The notes: generated from the sequence alone by a model not told the origin. Shown: positions 8,196-19,365, counted from the stretch's first letter. The stretch: 64,000 nucleotides of DNA from Caldicellulosiruptor kronotskyensis 2002 (GCF_000166775.1 NC_014720.1:2450001-2514000); one strand, 5' to 3'. A program made the numbers and translations.

Positions 8196-9704
8196 TCAAC
8201 TCCTTTGAATATATTTTAAAAAATTTTTTAAACATTCTAATTTGAAATCTTTCATTCCATATGCTGCAATGGATAGTAAAAAAATAATTGCAGGATAATG
8301 ATACCTTGACTGAACTTCTAACAAAAAGTAACTTAAAAAATGTATTAAAAATACCAAAACAGAAATTATTATACTATCTTTTTTCAAGCTAAATAATAAG
8401 CCAAATATAATAAAGAAAAGTATCACTAAATAAAACACTTGCACATATATAATTAAAAATTCTTTTATTAAAGTATTCCGAGACAATTTTAAATTTGCTC
8501 CCTGAGTAAAACTCCAATTAATTGAGTAAGTCTCATCACCCCAGAGAATTGCAATCTTTTCTTCTATAAGTTTTAGAAATCCCTTAGGATGTAATTTAAT
8601 TCTTTCAATAGCAATTTTAAAGCTTTCCTTATGAACTTTTTTGAAATCGTAATTGTATTTACCTAAAATTAAAGCATCTTTATTATTGTACACGCCATGT
8701 GATTTCAAATTAGTACCAACCATAAAATTATAACCTATTGACCATCTCAATGGTACTCCTGTAAGAAACTTTATAACTGCATTCATAATTAGTATAGTAA
8801 TTATAAAGGATACTAAAATTATAAGATATGTTTTTATCAATAAAACCATTTTTCTTCTTTTTTTAATTATAACAAATCCTGATATAAATAAGACTAATAT
8901 TAACATTTGAGCAACAGGTCTTATTATTTGAGCCAATGCAATAAAAATTCCACAAAGTAAAGAAAAAATAATATTTTTAGAAGGTGTGTTATCAATAGCT
9001 TTCTATAAAAAATAAAACTGCTGTTAGGAAAAATGTTATAAATAAATTCTCTGATGCAATAACAGATGAATACATTATTTGTGCCGGCCATAAAGCATAC
9101 AAAATTGATACCACATTAGCTGTATGTTTATCATACATTTTAAGTGCAAGAATATAAATTAATAATAAATTTATCATAGAAAATAAAATATTTATAAGAG
9201 AACCTTTTGTAAATGATGCACCTATTAAAAAATACACCAATCCTAATAACAGCGAAAATCCAACTCTATGAGGAAAAATCAAACATGTTTTATCAAGAGG
9301 GCTAAAAATTCCATTTGAAATATTTGTGGCATATTGATGGTAAAACAAAAAGTCAGAACAAGGCATTGGTTTTACAATAAAGTAATATAAAATCCTTAAA
9401 ATTAAACCTACACAAAACAACATAAATACAAAAGTATCTTTATGTTTATTAATTATGTAAGCAATATATTTTCTTGATTTTACAATAAAGAGAATAAAAA
9501 GCCCCATTAATATAGTAAAAACATAAGTTGGGTAATTGGTTATTATTATTGTCCGCTGAAATAAGGCTATAAAAAATAAATATAAAAATATAATTATGCT
9601 ACAAATATTAAGCAAAATTGATAATATTTTTTGTCAAAAATCATTATATCAACTGTTTTTTTGTTTAGCCCATTGAACATTTGAATTATGAAATTAAACT
9701 TCAT
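8196..9704 (-). pseudogene. GT39/PMT-type glycosyltransferase, broken by two frameshifts
   Basis: Read together, the pieces form one homologue of the intact 475-residue GT39 protein at 5373-6800. Translation from ATG at 9704 begins MKFNFIIQMFNGLNKK. The frame is lost at an A6 tract (9627-9632); one extra A restores it. A long middle piece then runs to a stop at 8992 (RVGFSLLLGLVYFL, YALWPAQIMYSSVIASENLF). A second 1-nt indel near 8995-9005 is needed to enter the last piece (ALAQIIRPVAQML to LLEVQSRYHYPAI). Each piece matches the corresponding part of the intact gene, so the breaks are indels and not separate genes. Sequencing error at homopolymers cannot be excluded. The gene heads the GT2-gtrA-GT39 set. 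Confidence 0.75.
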
Positions 9705-10178
9705 CTTACCACATCCTACATTTTTAATCTTTTTAGATTTTGATTAAAACTAAACTATATTTGCTAAATCTCTATTTAACCATTAATGCTTAGTAAAGCA
9801 AAAGCATTGACAAAAATAGAGTTAGTCTATTATAAATCTGATTTCATCATTCTATTTTTGTCCTAAAATTATAGTAATTTTAAAACATCCTTGTGTCAAG
9901 AAATAAATTAAAGAATATTGTCTTTTTTACATTTATCGTTTCTATAAATTAATATTTTGAGACGTACTTACGAAAATTTGTTTCAAATAGCCAATACTTT
10001 GATTAAATTTTTGTTAAATCAAAATATTGCTTTTTTTATTTTTTTTACAATTAAATTAGAAAATTTTAGTTGGTTGAGAAAGGAGGAAATAACTATATGA
10101 TATAATTCAAAAAACATTGTTTTTTACTTTATCTTAATACAATAATATACATTTTTGTTAATTTTGGAGGTATTTCCT
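9705..10178. other. AT-rich intergenic region with plus-strand promoter
   Basis: This 474-bp non-coding gap separates the minus-strand glycosylation genes from the plus-strand secreted protein. It holds one good plus-strand promoter (9807-9836) and a 12-bp inverted repeat around its -10. There is also an AAAGGAGG site at 10080-10086 followed only by Met-Ile-stop at 10097-10105. I see no gene. Confidence 0.6.
9807..9862 (+). promoter_or_regulatory. sigma-A promoter bracketed by a 12-bp inverted repeat
   Basis: TTGACA (9807-9812) and TATAAA (9831-9836) are 18 bp apart. GACAAAAATAGA (9809-9820) and TCTATTTTTGTC (9851-9862) are perfect inverted copies, so the repeat overlaps the -35 and flanks the -10. 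This could be an operator. Transcription from here would give the secreted protein gene a leader of about 335 nt. Confidence 0.5.
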
Positions 10179-11240
10179 ATGAAAAAATTCTTTGTTTTCT
10201 TACTAAGTTTACTTACAATAATTACATTTACTGTAAAGGTGTATGCTGTTATACCTTCTGGTTACACTGCTGTTTCATTTTCAAACGGAGGTAATAATTT
10301 TATTTATTCTGATAACCCGGAAAGTTTTGGTGTTACCCCTAATGATCTTTTCTATCTATGGGGTGCTTCTTTAAACACTACGCCCAAAGATGTGGAGATG
10401 TACCATATTTTATACAATGGTTGGAACTCAAACAACAAACTTATGGTTGGAATTGCTATTCGTAATTCCAATAACTCACCTGTTACAATTACATTCAAAG
10501 GTAGTGGAAATGCATGGGACATCCAAAGCAATCAATCAGCTAATGCACTTGTAAAAACACCAGGTATATTGAGAGACTATTTTAATGCTTCATATACTTC
10601 TGTTACAATACCTGCATATTCAACCCAAGTTGTATATGCAATAAACACAAATTTTGTCACTGGTAACTATAAATTTGTTTTTATAAGAGCTCAATTTCAA
10701 TCTTCTTTAAGCTCAAATGTTTGGATGAGATTATTCGTAGCAGGAGAAAATAAAATAAATTCAACAACATTTTTAAATGATTTATTCAACATTTCATCTC
10801 CAAATGCACCTGGTACAACAAACACTTTTACAGGAGAACTTTCGCACACCCAAAATATTACAACTCTTGATGCTAATGTGAAAACCACTTATAGATTTTG
10901 TGAATGGCCACGCCCATTATCAAATATTAACGAATATACAGGTGTTGTAACATATAAGTCCGGTGGATTGGATGTAAACGCAGGAATTTTTGGTGTGGTA
11001 TATAAAATTAATATAAATAATGCAAATGGAAAAAGAATAAAAATTACACCAGATTGGAGTAATAAAGATCGACAATATGCCACTATCCTTTACAGATTAA
11101 ATGGAAGTTCTTGGACAGTTGGATCTACTATTAGTTACGGACAATGCTGGTATATCTCTTTAGGAACAAACAATTCCGCAACCTTCGATTTTGTCCTACC
11201 TGGTGGTAATTATGGAAACTATGATATTTCATTTGATTAA
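10179..11240 (+). CDS. secreted protein of unknown function
   Basis: The ATG at 10179 follows TTTTGGAGGT and gives a 353-residue protein. The N-terminus, MKKFFVFLLSLLTIITF, is a classic signal peptide with a likely cleavage after VYA at about residue 23. The mature part is rich in Asn, Thr, Ser and aromatic residues, has almost no Lys/Glu clusters, and looks like an extracellular beta-rich protein. There is no LPXTG, S-layer-homology or cellulose-binding signature and no C-terminal anchor. I do not recognise the family. It is flanked on both sides by GT39-type genes, so it may be a glycosylated surface or secreted protein, but that is only an inference from position. Confidence 0.8.
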   Translation: MKKFFVFLLSLLTIITFTVKVYAVIPSGYTAVSFSNGGNNFIYSDNPESFGVTPNDLFYLWGASLNTTPKDVEMYHILYNGWNSNNKLMVGIAIRNSNNSPVTITFKGSGNAWDIQSNQSANALVKTPGILRDYFNASYTSVTIPAYSTQVVYAINTNFVTGNYKFVFIRAQFQSSLSSNVWMRLFVAGENKINSTTFLNDLFNISSPNAPGTTNTFTGELSHTQNITTLDANVKTTYRFCEWPRPLSNINEYTGVVTYKSGGLDVNAGIFGVVYKININNANGKRIKITPDWSNKDRQYATILYRLNGSSWTVGSTISYGQCWYISLGTNNSATFDFVLPGGNYGNYDISFD

Positions 11241-11389
11241 AAAAGTACATTCTTTTTGCAGGAGGCTATATTTTGTGGCCTCCTGCAAGTCTAAATCGTT
11301 GAAATCCTAACAAAATTGTGCTAAAATATTTAAAGCGTGGAACTCAAACAAATTTATTTAACATACGGTGAAGGGAGACGTTATAAATA

Positions 11390-12953
11390 ATGAAAAATAA
11401 TAAGCAAACCATGGTTAATTTTAATTTTAGAAGGTTTTTTTTTTATGTTTTTTGTATTCAATAATCACAATTTTTGTGGTTTTTGTTTTTGAAAAAGTTT
11501 TTATTGTTGGTTATCTAGATTATGTTTTACCGACTAGAATCCCAAAAATTTTGTCGCGTGCAATTTTATTTTTATTTGTTATTACTATCAACATATTTAT
11601 CATATTTCTAAACCTAAAGAAAATTATTATCGAAAAGTTCAATGAAAAACACATTATTTTTTTCCTTTTTGTTATTTCGATAACTCTCCCTTTAGTATTA
11701 GCTTTTTCAATTAAAGTCGAACCTAAATCTGATTTCTTAACATATTATCTCATAGCAAGACACTTAGTTTATGGTAAAATATTTATTCCAAATTACATAG
11801 CAACATTTCCTCACACAATCATGTTTCCTATTTTTTTATCATTTATTTTTTATATTTTTGGTCCATCAATTTTAGTAGCTCAATTAACAGGTATACTATT
11901 GTCTGCAATGTCAGTTATTTTGGTTTTTCTTATTGGAAAAGAAGCTGGGAAAAAACGATTGGGATTTATAGCTGCTCTAATGTGGTCTTTAATGCCATCA
12001 AGAATATTTTATTCTTTATTAATATGCACAGAAAACCTATTTAATATTGTAGCACTATTTACGATACTTTTGTTTTTTAGAAATCTAAGAACTTCCAAAA
12101 GTGTAAAAACTAAATATTTCAATCTGGCTCTTATTGGTATTTTGCTGGCCTGGTTAAGTAGTATCAGACCAAATGGAATTATCATTTTAATTGCACTGAC
12201 ATTATTTTATATCGTATTTTCCAAAGAAACTAACAATAATTTCCTTAAAAAGGATACTCATAATATACATTTTTTGAAATTTATTGCTGTTTCTATAATA
12301 TTGACAAATTATCTTCTTGTATCTTTTTCTCTAAACATTATGACTGAATCAATAATTAACCAAAAGATTGCTTCAACCCGAATAGGTTGGAATTTGTATG
12401 TTGGTATGAACATATCTTCTCATGGGCAGTGGAATAAAAACGATTCAAAACTATTCGGAAAACTTATAAAAGAAATTGGCCCTGATCAAGCTCAAAAAGC
12501 ATTTTTTTAACCTTGGTCTTAAACGACTTCAAACTCTTATAAAAGAGAAAAAAATAATAAGTTTTATTTTTGATAAAATAATAACAATGTGGCATGCAGA
12601 CCATGAAGCATATGATTATGTTTCGGGTGCGCTATTACAAAATACAGCTGAAAAGCTAATTTTTACTAAGAACAATAAAATAATTAAACTTTTCTTTGAT
12701 ATATATTATTACATCATTCTATTTACTGCTCTTTTAGGATTAATTTGGGAATTAAAACTGTAGTTTTTCAAATTCAATAATTATTATAGGTTCTTTTATA
12801 ATTTTAGGTACAATTTTATTACATATCCCTTTCGAAGCAGCATTAAGATATAAAAACCATGCTTTGTTATGGTTTTGTTTTATTTCAGCAAATGGAATAA
12901 TTACAATTTCGGAAAAAATCGCAAAATCACATAAGTCTCATGTAAATAATTAG
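11390..12953 (+). pseudogene. third GT39/PMT-type glycosyltransferase, broken by three frameshifts
   Basis: Four reading-frame pieces line up in order with the intact GT39 protein. ATG at 11390 opens MKNNKQTMVNFNF. The frame breaks at a T10 tract (11435-11444), where one more T joins it to the long piece ending at 12510 (KVEPKSDFLTYYLIARH; SLMPSRIFYSLLICTENLF). A T7 tract (12502-12508) with one T too many separates it from the next piece, which ends at 12763. A further 1-nt shift near 12757 leads into HIPFEAALRYKNHALL, which matches HIFLEVQPRYHYPAI of the intact copy, and a stop at 12951-12953. Three independent indels argue for decay, though two are in homopolymers. It is the only GT39 copy on the plus strand. 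Confidence 0.75.
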
Positions 12954-12959
12954 CAAAAC

Positions 12960-14072
<1,113 letters not shown>

Positions 14073-14087
14073 TTATAATGAAAAAAC

Positions 14088-14867
14088 CTATGGGTTTAAA
14101 ATGAGCTTTCCACTCCCGATTTTTGTAGACTTATATATTAGGTTTGAAACATACTCTTTGGTGCTTATCAAGGTATCATACATATTATATCCCTTTGCAA
14201 GGAAAGTGGCAAATGCAGTCGAAAATGCACAGCCAGTCCCGTGAATGTTATCTGTAAAGCCTTGTTTTTTTGCATGTACTCTAAAAATTCCACTTTGTGT
14301 TATCAAAACATCCTCTGCAAGCTTGCCATCAAGATGACCGCCTTTTAGGATGCATGATTTTATTCCCATTTTCTTCATTCTTTCTTGAACGCAGCTTAGA
14401 ACATCTACATCAAAATTTTTAATTTCCACATCAAAAATGACTTCTGCCTCATTTTTGTTGGGTGTGATGACATCACAGGCTTTGAAAAACTCATATTTTA
14501 AAAATTCTATAAACTCACTTTTACAAAACTCAAAACCGCTTGTGGATTTCAAAACCGGGTCACACACTACGTTTTTAAGATTGTACCTTTTTAAGTTTCT
14601 CAGTACAACAACTGCTATCTCAGAACTTCCTAAAAGTCCAATCTTGACACTGTCTGGCTTTATATCTTCAACCACTTTTTGAAGCTGATACTCAAAAAAA
14701 TGAGGGTCTATGGGTTTTAAGTCATAGACCCTTTGAGTATCCTGGACTGTCAAAGATGTTACTACAGATGTTGCATAACCATTCAACGCCCTCACAACTT
14801 TTACGTCAAGCAAAACGCCTGCACCACCTGATGGGTCAAACCCGGCAATTATGAGCACTTTTTTCAT
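14088..14867 (-). CDS. thiD: hydroxymethylpyrimidine/phosphomethylpyrimidine kinase
   Basis: ThiD phosphorylates HMP and HMP-P to HMP-PP, the pyrimidine half of thiamine. It has 259 residues of the ribokinase fold. The N-terminus VLIIAGFDPSGGAGVLLDVK is diagnostic, and the anion-hole/catalytic motif DNIHGTGCAFSTAFA lies near the C-terminus. ATG at 14867 follows AAGGAGATG. It is the last thiamine gene of the operon, directly after thiC, and feeds thiE. Confidence 0.96.
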   Translation of the reverse strand: MKKVLIIAGFDPSGGAGVLLDVKVVRALNGYATSVVTSLTVQDTQRVYDLKPIDPHFFEYQLQKVVEDIKPDSVKIGLLGSSEIAVVVLRNLKRYNLKNVVCDPVLKSTSGFEFCKSEFIEFLKYEFFKACDVITPNKNEAEVIFDVEIKNFDVDVLSCVQERMKKMGIKSCILKGGHLDGKLAEDVLITQSGIFRVHAKKQGFTDNIHGTGCAFSTAFATFLAKGYNMYDTLISTKEYVSNLIYKSTKIGSGKLILNP

Positions 14868-14910
14868 CTTTCTACTTTCATCTCCTTTTTAAAAAAACAT
14901 ACCTCAGCAT

Positions 14911-16173
14911 TTATAAAACAGCTTCATCCCTTGAATTTTTTACAGCGCAGAGTCTTCCACACATTGAACATGTATCAGAAGAGAAACTGTTTCTGTACTC
15001 TCTTGCCTTCTCAGGGTCAACCGAAAGGCTTATCATCTTTTCCCAGTCAAGGTCTCTTCTTGCTACTGACATCTCAATATCCTTTTCAAGTGGCTTTTTA
15101 AAGCCTTTTGCTATATTTGCACTGTGCGCTGCAATTTTGAACGCAACAATCCCTTCTTTGACATCCTCTAAAGATGGAAGTCTCAAATGTTCAGCAGGTG
15201 TAACATAGCACAGAAAATCTGCTCCATTTAAAGCTGCAATGAGCGCACCCATCGCACCTGATATATGGTCGTATCCTGCTGCAATGTCTGTTGTAAGAGG
15301 ACCTAAGACATAAAACGGTGCGCCGTGGCAAAGCCTCTTTTGAATTACCATGTTTGCTGCAATCTCGTTTGCTCTCATGTGCCCTGGCCCTTCTATCATC
15401 ACCTGCACATCCTCTTTCCAGGCCATTTTTGTAAGCTCGCCAAGGTTTATAAGTTCTTCTATCTGCAGCGCGTCTGTTGCATCAGCCACCGCACCTGGTC
15501 TTAGGCTATCGCCAAGGCTGATTGTAACATCATGTTTTTTGCATATCTTCAAAATCTCATCAAAATGCTCATACAAAGGATTTTCTTTTTGGTTTGCCAT
15601 CATCCATTTATAAAGAAGTGCTCCGCCTCTTGAGACAATCTTGAGCAAACGATCATTTTTTTCAAACCTCTCTAAAGTCCTTCTTGTAATCCCTGCATGG
15701 ATTGTGAAAAAGTCAACTCCTTCTTCTGCCTGCCTTTCAATTTCTTCTATAAACTCTTTGCTGTCAACCTTTGTGATGTCATCATACCTTGATGCAACCT
15801 GGTAAACTGGAACTGTTCCTACTATAAAGTCATAGTTTTGAAGAATGTATTTTCTGAAGTTTGAAGCATCAAGCCCGCTCGATAAATCCATTACAGATTC
15901 AACATCAAATTTTTTGGCAAGTTCAAGCTTTTGGCGCTCTATATCAAAGTTTGGACATGCCTCTGACACACCAAGATTAACATTTATCTTGACATATGTC
16001 CCATCGCCAATGGCAAAATATTTGTCTCTTTTTCTATTCTTATTTGCAGGAATTACAATTTTGCCCTCTGCAACCTTTTGCAAAAACTCATCTTTATCTA
16101 TCTCCTCATTTTTTATGGCAAGCTCCATCTCTCTTGTAAATATCCCCTGTTTTGCTAAGCTCATTTGAGTCAT
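14911..16173 (-). CDS. thiC: phosphomethylpyrimidine synthase ThiC
   Basis: ThiC rearranges aminoimidazole ribotide to HMP-P in a radical SAM reaction. This is the short (about 420-residue) form found in many anaerobes and archaea. The core runs through DLSSGLDASNFRKYIL and IEGPGHMRANEIAANM, and GAPFYVLGPLTTDIAAGYD precedes the C-terminal cluster motif CSMCGRLC near residue 405. The start is set at ATG 16173, ten bases after AAAGGAG. A GTG two codons earlier (16179) is too close to that site. It overlaps nothing, lies between thiE and thiD, and needs an iron-sulphur supply and strict anaerobiosis, in line with its neighbours. Confidence 0.96.
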   Translation of the reverse strand: MTQMSLAKQGIFTREMELAIKNEEIDKDEFLQKVAEGKIVIPANKNRKRDKYFAIGDGTYVKINVNLGVSEACPNFDIERQKLELAKKFDVESVMDLSSGLDASNFRKYILQNYDFIVGTVPVYQVASRYDDITKVDSKEFIEEIERQAEEGVDFFTIHAGITRRTLERFEKNDRLLKIVSRGGALLYKWMMANQKENPLYEHFDEILKICKKHDVTISLGDSLRPGAVADATDALQIEELINLGELTKMAWKEDVQVMIEGPGHMRANEIAANMVIQKRLCHGAPFYVLGPLTTDIAAGYDHISGAMGALIAALNGADFLCYVTPAEHLRLPSLEDVKEGIVAFKIAAHSANIAKGFKKPLEKDIEMSVARRDLDWEKMISLSVDPEKAREYRNSFSSDTCSMCGRLCAVKNSRDEAVL

Positions 16174-16179
16174 TTTCAC

Positions 16180-16845
16180 TCAGCTCCTTTCAAAACTTTT
16201 CAAAATCTTAAAAAGGCTTTCTATTTTTTGGTGAATATCATCTGCACCCACAATCTCTGTAACAGCACAGATACACCTCGCACCACTTGCTAAGACCTCT
16301 TTTAAATTGTGCTCTTTAATCCCACCTATTGCAACAAAAGGTAAAGGAGAGTTTTCAGCTGCCCATTTTACCATTTCAAGCCCAATTGGTGGATGTGGAT
16401 TGTCTTTTGTAAAGCTTGTAAAGACCGGTCCCAAACCCACATAGTCAGCACCATCTTCCTTTGCTTTCAAAACTTGATCCTCTGTGTGTGTGGTAACACC
16501 AATTATAAATTTGTCACCCAAGAGTTTTCTCACCTCATCTGCTGGTAAGTCTTCTTGCCCCAAATGAACACCGTCTGCACCTACCATCTGGCAAAGGTCT
16601 GCATGGTCGTTGACAATTAAGAGTGCCTCATAATCTTCTGTGAGCTTTCTTATCTCAAGACATTCTTTGTACTTTTCTTTTAAAGATTTGTATTTTTCCC
16701 TGTACTGAATGATTTTTATGCCGCTGTCAAGCATAGCTTTTACAATTTCAATATTAGACCTTCCATTTGAAAATTTCTCTGCTGTCATCCCATAGATGGT
16801 ATATGTTGAAAACAGTCTTAATTTTTCTTCTTTAGTCAAACTCAA
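16180..16845 (-). CDS. thiE: thiamine phosphate synthase
   Basis: ThiE joins HMP-PP and the thiazole phosphate carboxylate to make thiamine phosphate. The TIM-barrel protein of 221 residues shows IIQYREKYKS, LLIVNDHADLCQMVGADGVH, the phosphate-binding LGQEDLPADEVR, VTTHTEDQVLKA and VGLGPVFTSFTKDN, all characteristic. The C-terminal loop reads VAIGGIKEHN. The start is TTG at 16845, inside the last codons of thiF, so the two genes overlap by 14 bp and are probably coupled. A second TTG two codons on is equally possible. Confidence 0.95.
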   Translation of the reverse strand: MSLTKEEKLRLFSTYTIYGMTAEKFSNGRSNIEIVKAMLDSGIKIIQYREKYKSLKEKYKECLEIRKLTEDYEALLIVNDHADLCQMVGADGVHLGQEDLPADEVRKLLGDKFIIGVTTHTEDQVLKAKEDGADYVGLGPVFTSFTKDNPHPPIGLEMVKWAAENSPLPFVAIGGIKEHNLKEVLASGARCICAVTEIVGADDIHQKIESLFKILKSFERS

Positions 16846-17443
16846 GCTCGCTCACCATCCTCAAAACCTCATCAGCCTGCATTGCAGCAACTGCAACCAC
16901 TTTTGGAGCAAGAGGTTTTTTCTCTTGTATTGATGTTACAAAGTCACCTATAATCGAAAAGTTCTTGCCACGCTTGATTTTAATGTTTTCACAGTCGCCA
17001 AACCCTGCAATTCCTGATGCCAACACTACTTTTTTCCCATGCTGGTGTGCTTTTCTGAAAATCAAAACCTTGGTAAGTTCATTGTCAACAGCTTCAACAA
17101 TGATGTCATGTTCCAAAATCAAGCCATCTATGTTCGACTCATCAACCTTCATGTTCACAGCCTTTACACTTACATAAGGATTTATTTTTGAAAGAATGTC
17201 TTTGAGTGCAGAGGTTTTATCCTCACCTGCTTGATAAAAGAAATAATTTTGCCTGTTGAGGTTTGAAATGTCCACTTTGTCAAAATCGACTATTGTGAGA
17301 TTTTTGACACCGCATCTAACCAGCAACACTGCAATGTTAGAACCAAGGCCGCCACAGCCAATAATAAGGATTTTGACCTTTGAGAGTTTTTCAAGCATTT
17401 TTTCATCAAAATAGTTTCTTAGCATAAGGTCAAATAAGCTCAT
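16832..17443 (-). CDS. thiF: ThiS adenylyltransferase ThiF (short form)
   Basis: This protein activates the C-terminal glycine of ThiS by adenylation so that sulphur can be loaded for thiazole synthesis. At 203 residues it is the short clostridial form of ThiF. The nucleotide site IIGCGGLGSNIAVLLV is at about 27-42, followed by VDFDKVDISNLNRQNYF. I see no CxxC zinc pair, which longer ThiF/MoeB proteins have. ATG at 17443 overlaps the stop of thiH by 4 bp (ATGA), and its end overlaps thiE, so it sits in a tightly coupled run. Confidence 0.92.
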   Translation of the reverse strand: MSLFDLMLRNYFDEKMLEKLSKVKILIIGCGGLGSNIAVLLVRCGVKNLTIVDFDKVDISNLNRQNYFFYQAGEDKTSALKDILSKINPYVSVKAVNMKVDESNIDGLILEHDIIVEAVDNELTKVLIFRKAHQHGKKVVLASGIAGFGDCENIKIKRGKNFSIIGDFVTSIQEKKPLAPKVVAVAAMQADEVLRMVSELEFD

Positions 17444-18552
17444 AAACTGTTTACACCCCTTACCCAGTTAGTAAACTCGGGTCTCAGTCCCTTTTTTATT
17501 ATACTCTCTACAACCTCAGCAACAGTTCTTCTATCTTCAACCTCAAACTGGGCATCTTTTTCTTCTTCCTGTGGTACATATCCGCCGACAGTTGTTTTAG
17601 AACCTGCCGACATCTTTGTTATGCACACATCAATGAGTGCATCACGAAGGCGCGCATCTTCCCGTGTGGATATCACAATCCCAACTCTTGGAAGATAGAT
17701 CCTTGCAACAATCAAAAATTTTATAAATTCCTTGTCAGAAACAGAAAACATTGGAACAAAATCTATGCCTGCGGATCTTACGCGCGGGAATGAAACTGAA
17801 ATTTCTGCTTTGGGAAATCTGTCAAGAAGATACTCAGCATGAAGCAAAGTACAAAGTACATCTTTTTGGGGATGAGACAGCCCCAAAAGCGGTCCCACGC
17901 ACGCTTCATGAAACCCAGCAGATAGGGCTCTTTCAACAGCAGTGAGCCTGAACTCAAAATCCTTCTTTGGTCCAAAAGGATGTAGCTTCTCATAATCTTC
18001 TTTTTGATAAGTCTCCTGATATATGGTTATCCCCACAACACCAGCGTTTGCAAGACTTCTATACTCTTCTTCAAAAAGAGGATAAACCTCAACCGAAACC
18101 TCTGACATATAATTTGCAGCTATTTTGCAGGCCTGTTTAATATAGTCAACCGGAGAGTGTATTCTATCCTCTCCTGTGAGGATTATAACAGAGTCGATAC
18201 CCTCTTCTTTCATGGCTCTGAGTTCATTTTCAATTTCATCAAGCTCAAGTTTTTCTCTTTTATAATTTTTCCTGCAAGAAAATCCACAGTAAACACATCC
18301 GTTTTGACAGTAGTTTGAGATATATAGCGGTGCATACAAGAGAATGACCTTGCCAAAGTTTTCTCTTGTAAGCTTTTTGGCTTTGCTTGCCATGAGAAGT
18401 ATTGAGTTTTTATCTTCTACATTCAAGAGTTTTGCCACATCTTCAATATTTACAACTTCTTTTTCTAAAATTTCACATACCTCATCATAAGTAGGAACAT
18501 AATCTTTAAATTTTTCCCAAACCTTTTGAGCTTTTCTTATAAACTCTGTCAT
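17440..18552 (-). CDS. thiH: 2-iminoacetate synthase ThiH
   Basis: ThiH is a radical SAM enzyme that splits tyrosine into 2-iminoacetate, the glycine imine used by ThiG, and p-cresol. The 370-residue protein has the cluster motif YCQNGCVYCGF with Cys82, Cys86 and Cys89. EGIDSVIILTGED and SVEVYPLFEEEYRSL follow in the barrel. It starts at ATG 18552 after AAGAAGGTG. Its presence instead of ThiO fits an anaerobe. It lies between thiG and thiF, with a 4-bp overlap into thiF. Confidence 0.96.
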   Translation of the reverse strand: MTEFIRKAQKVWEKFKDYVPTYDEVCEILEKEVVNIEDVAKLLNVEDKNSILLMASKAKKLTRENFGKVILLYAPLYISNYCQNGCVYCGFSCRKNYKREKLELDEIENELRAMKEEGIDSVIILTGEDRIHSPVDYIKQACKIAANYMSEVSVEVYPLFEEEYRSLANAGVVGITIYQETYQKEDYEKLHPFGPKKDFEFRLTAVERALSAGFHEACVGPLLGLSHPQKDVLCTLLHAEYLLDRFPKAEISVSFPRVRSAGIDFVPMFSVSDKEFIKFLIVARIYLPRVGIVISTREDARLRDALIDVCITKMSAGSKTTVGGYVPQEEEKDAQFEVEDRRTVAEVVESIIKKGLRPEFTNWVRGVNSL

Positions 18553-18600
18553 TTTTACTTAGCACCTTCTTTTTTGTTTTAAATATTCGAAATATATATT

Positions 18601-19365
18601 TTAGCCTGTTATAAAATCTTCCAAAGGTGACGATGCCTGAGCATACTCATATTCTTTCAAAAGTCCAACCTCAAAAGCAAGCCTTCCTGCCTCAACAGCT
18701 TTAGAAAATGCTATTGCCATTTTCACAGGGTCTGAAGATGTTGCAATTGCTGTGTTGATAAGCACAGCATCTGCTCCCATCTCCATAGCCTTTGCTGCAT
18801 GAGATGGCCTTCCTATCCCTGCATCAATTATCACAGGGATTTTTATCTCGTTTATAATTGGTTTTAAAAGCACTTCACATCCTATACCTTTGTTTGTCCC
18901 AATTGGTGAGCCGAGCGGCATGACAGCTTCAACACCAATTAGCTCAAGCTCCTTTGCAAGGTTGAGGTCTGGGTATATATAAGGGAAGACCTTGAACCCT
19001 TCTTTTACCAGAATCTCGCAGGCTTTCAAAGTCTCAATACTGTCTGGGAAAAGATATTTTGTGTCTTTTTCAATCTCAACCTTTACCCAGTTGGAATTTG
19101 TAAGTTCTCTTCCTATCATTGCAATCTTTACAGCCTCTTTATGGTCCTGCGCACCTGAAGTGTTTACCATAATTACTGCATCTTTGGGGATATATTCTAA
19201 CACGTTTTTGGTATGCTTGGTGTTAGGACCAATCCGTCTGACAGCTACTGCAAAAACTTCTACTCCTGCCTCATAATACATTTTTTCAATAACTGAGTAG
19301 TCAGGAAGCTTTCCTGTTCCAACAAAAAGTCTTGATTTGAGGGTCTTGCCACCTATCTCGAACAT
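18601..19365 (-). CDS. thiG: thiazole synthase ThiG
   Basis: ThiG builds the thiazole phosphate ring from DXP, 2-iminoacetate and ThiS thiocarboxylate. It has 254 residues. The N-terminus IGGKTLKSRLFVGTGKL is typical, followed by VRRIGPNTKHTKN, the lysine region NWVKVEIEKD, and the phosphate loops PLGSPIGTNKGI and VIIDAGIGRPSHAAKAME. ATG at 19365 follows GAAAGGAG. It is the second gene of the operon, after thiS. Confidence 0.97.
   Translation of the reverse strand: MFEIGGKTLKSRLFVGTGKLPDYSVIEKMYYEAGVEVFAVAVRRIGPNTKHTKNVLEYIPKDAVIMVNTSGAQDHKEAVKIAMIGRELTNSNWVKVEIEKDTKYLFPDSIETLKACEILVKEGFKVFPYIYPDLNLAKELELIGVEAVMPLGSPIGTNKGIGCEVLLKPIINEIKIPVIIDAGIGRPSHAAKAMEMGADAVLINTAIATSSDPVKMAIAFSKAVEAGRLAFEVGLLKEYEYAQASSPLEDFITG

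Noticed and set aside
10097-10105. AAAGGAGG followed by Met-Ile-stop
   Set aside because: A strong site before a two-codon frame in an AT-rich leader; more likely chance or a remnant than an upstream regulatory frame.
11258-11286. GCAGGAGGC/GCCTCCTGC hairpin after the secreted protein gene
   Set aside because: A perfect 9-bp stem but no T tract on either strand, so not called as an intrinsic terminator.
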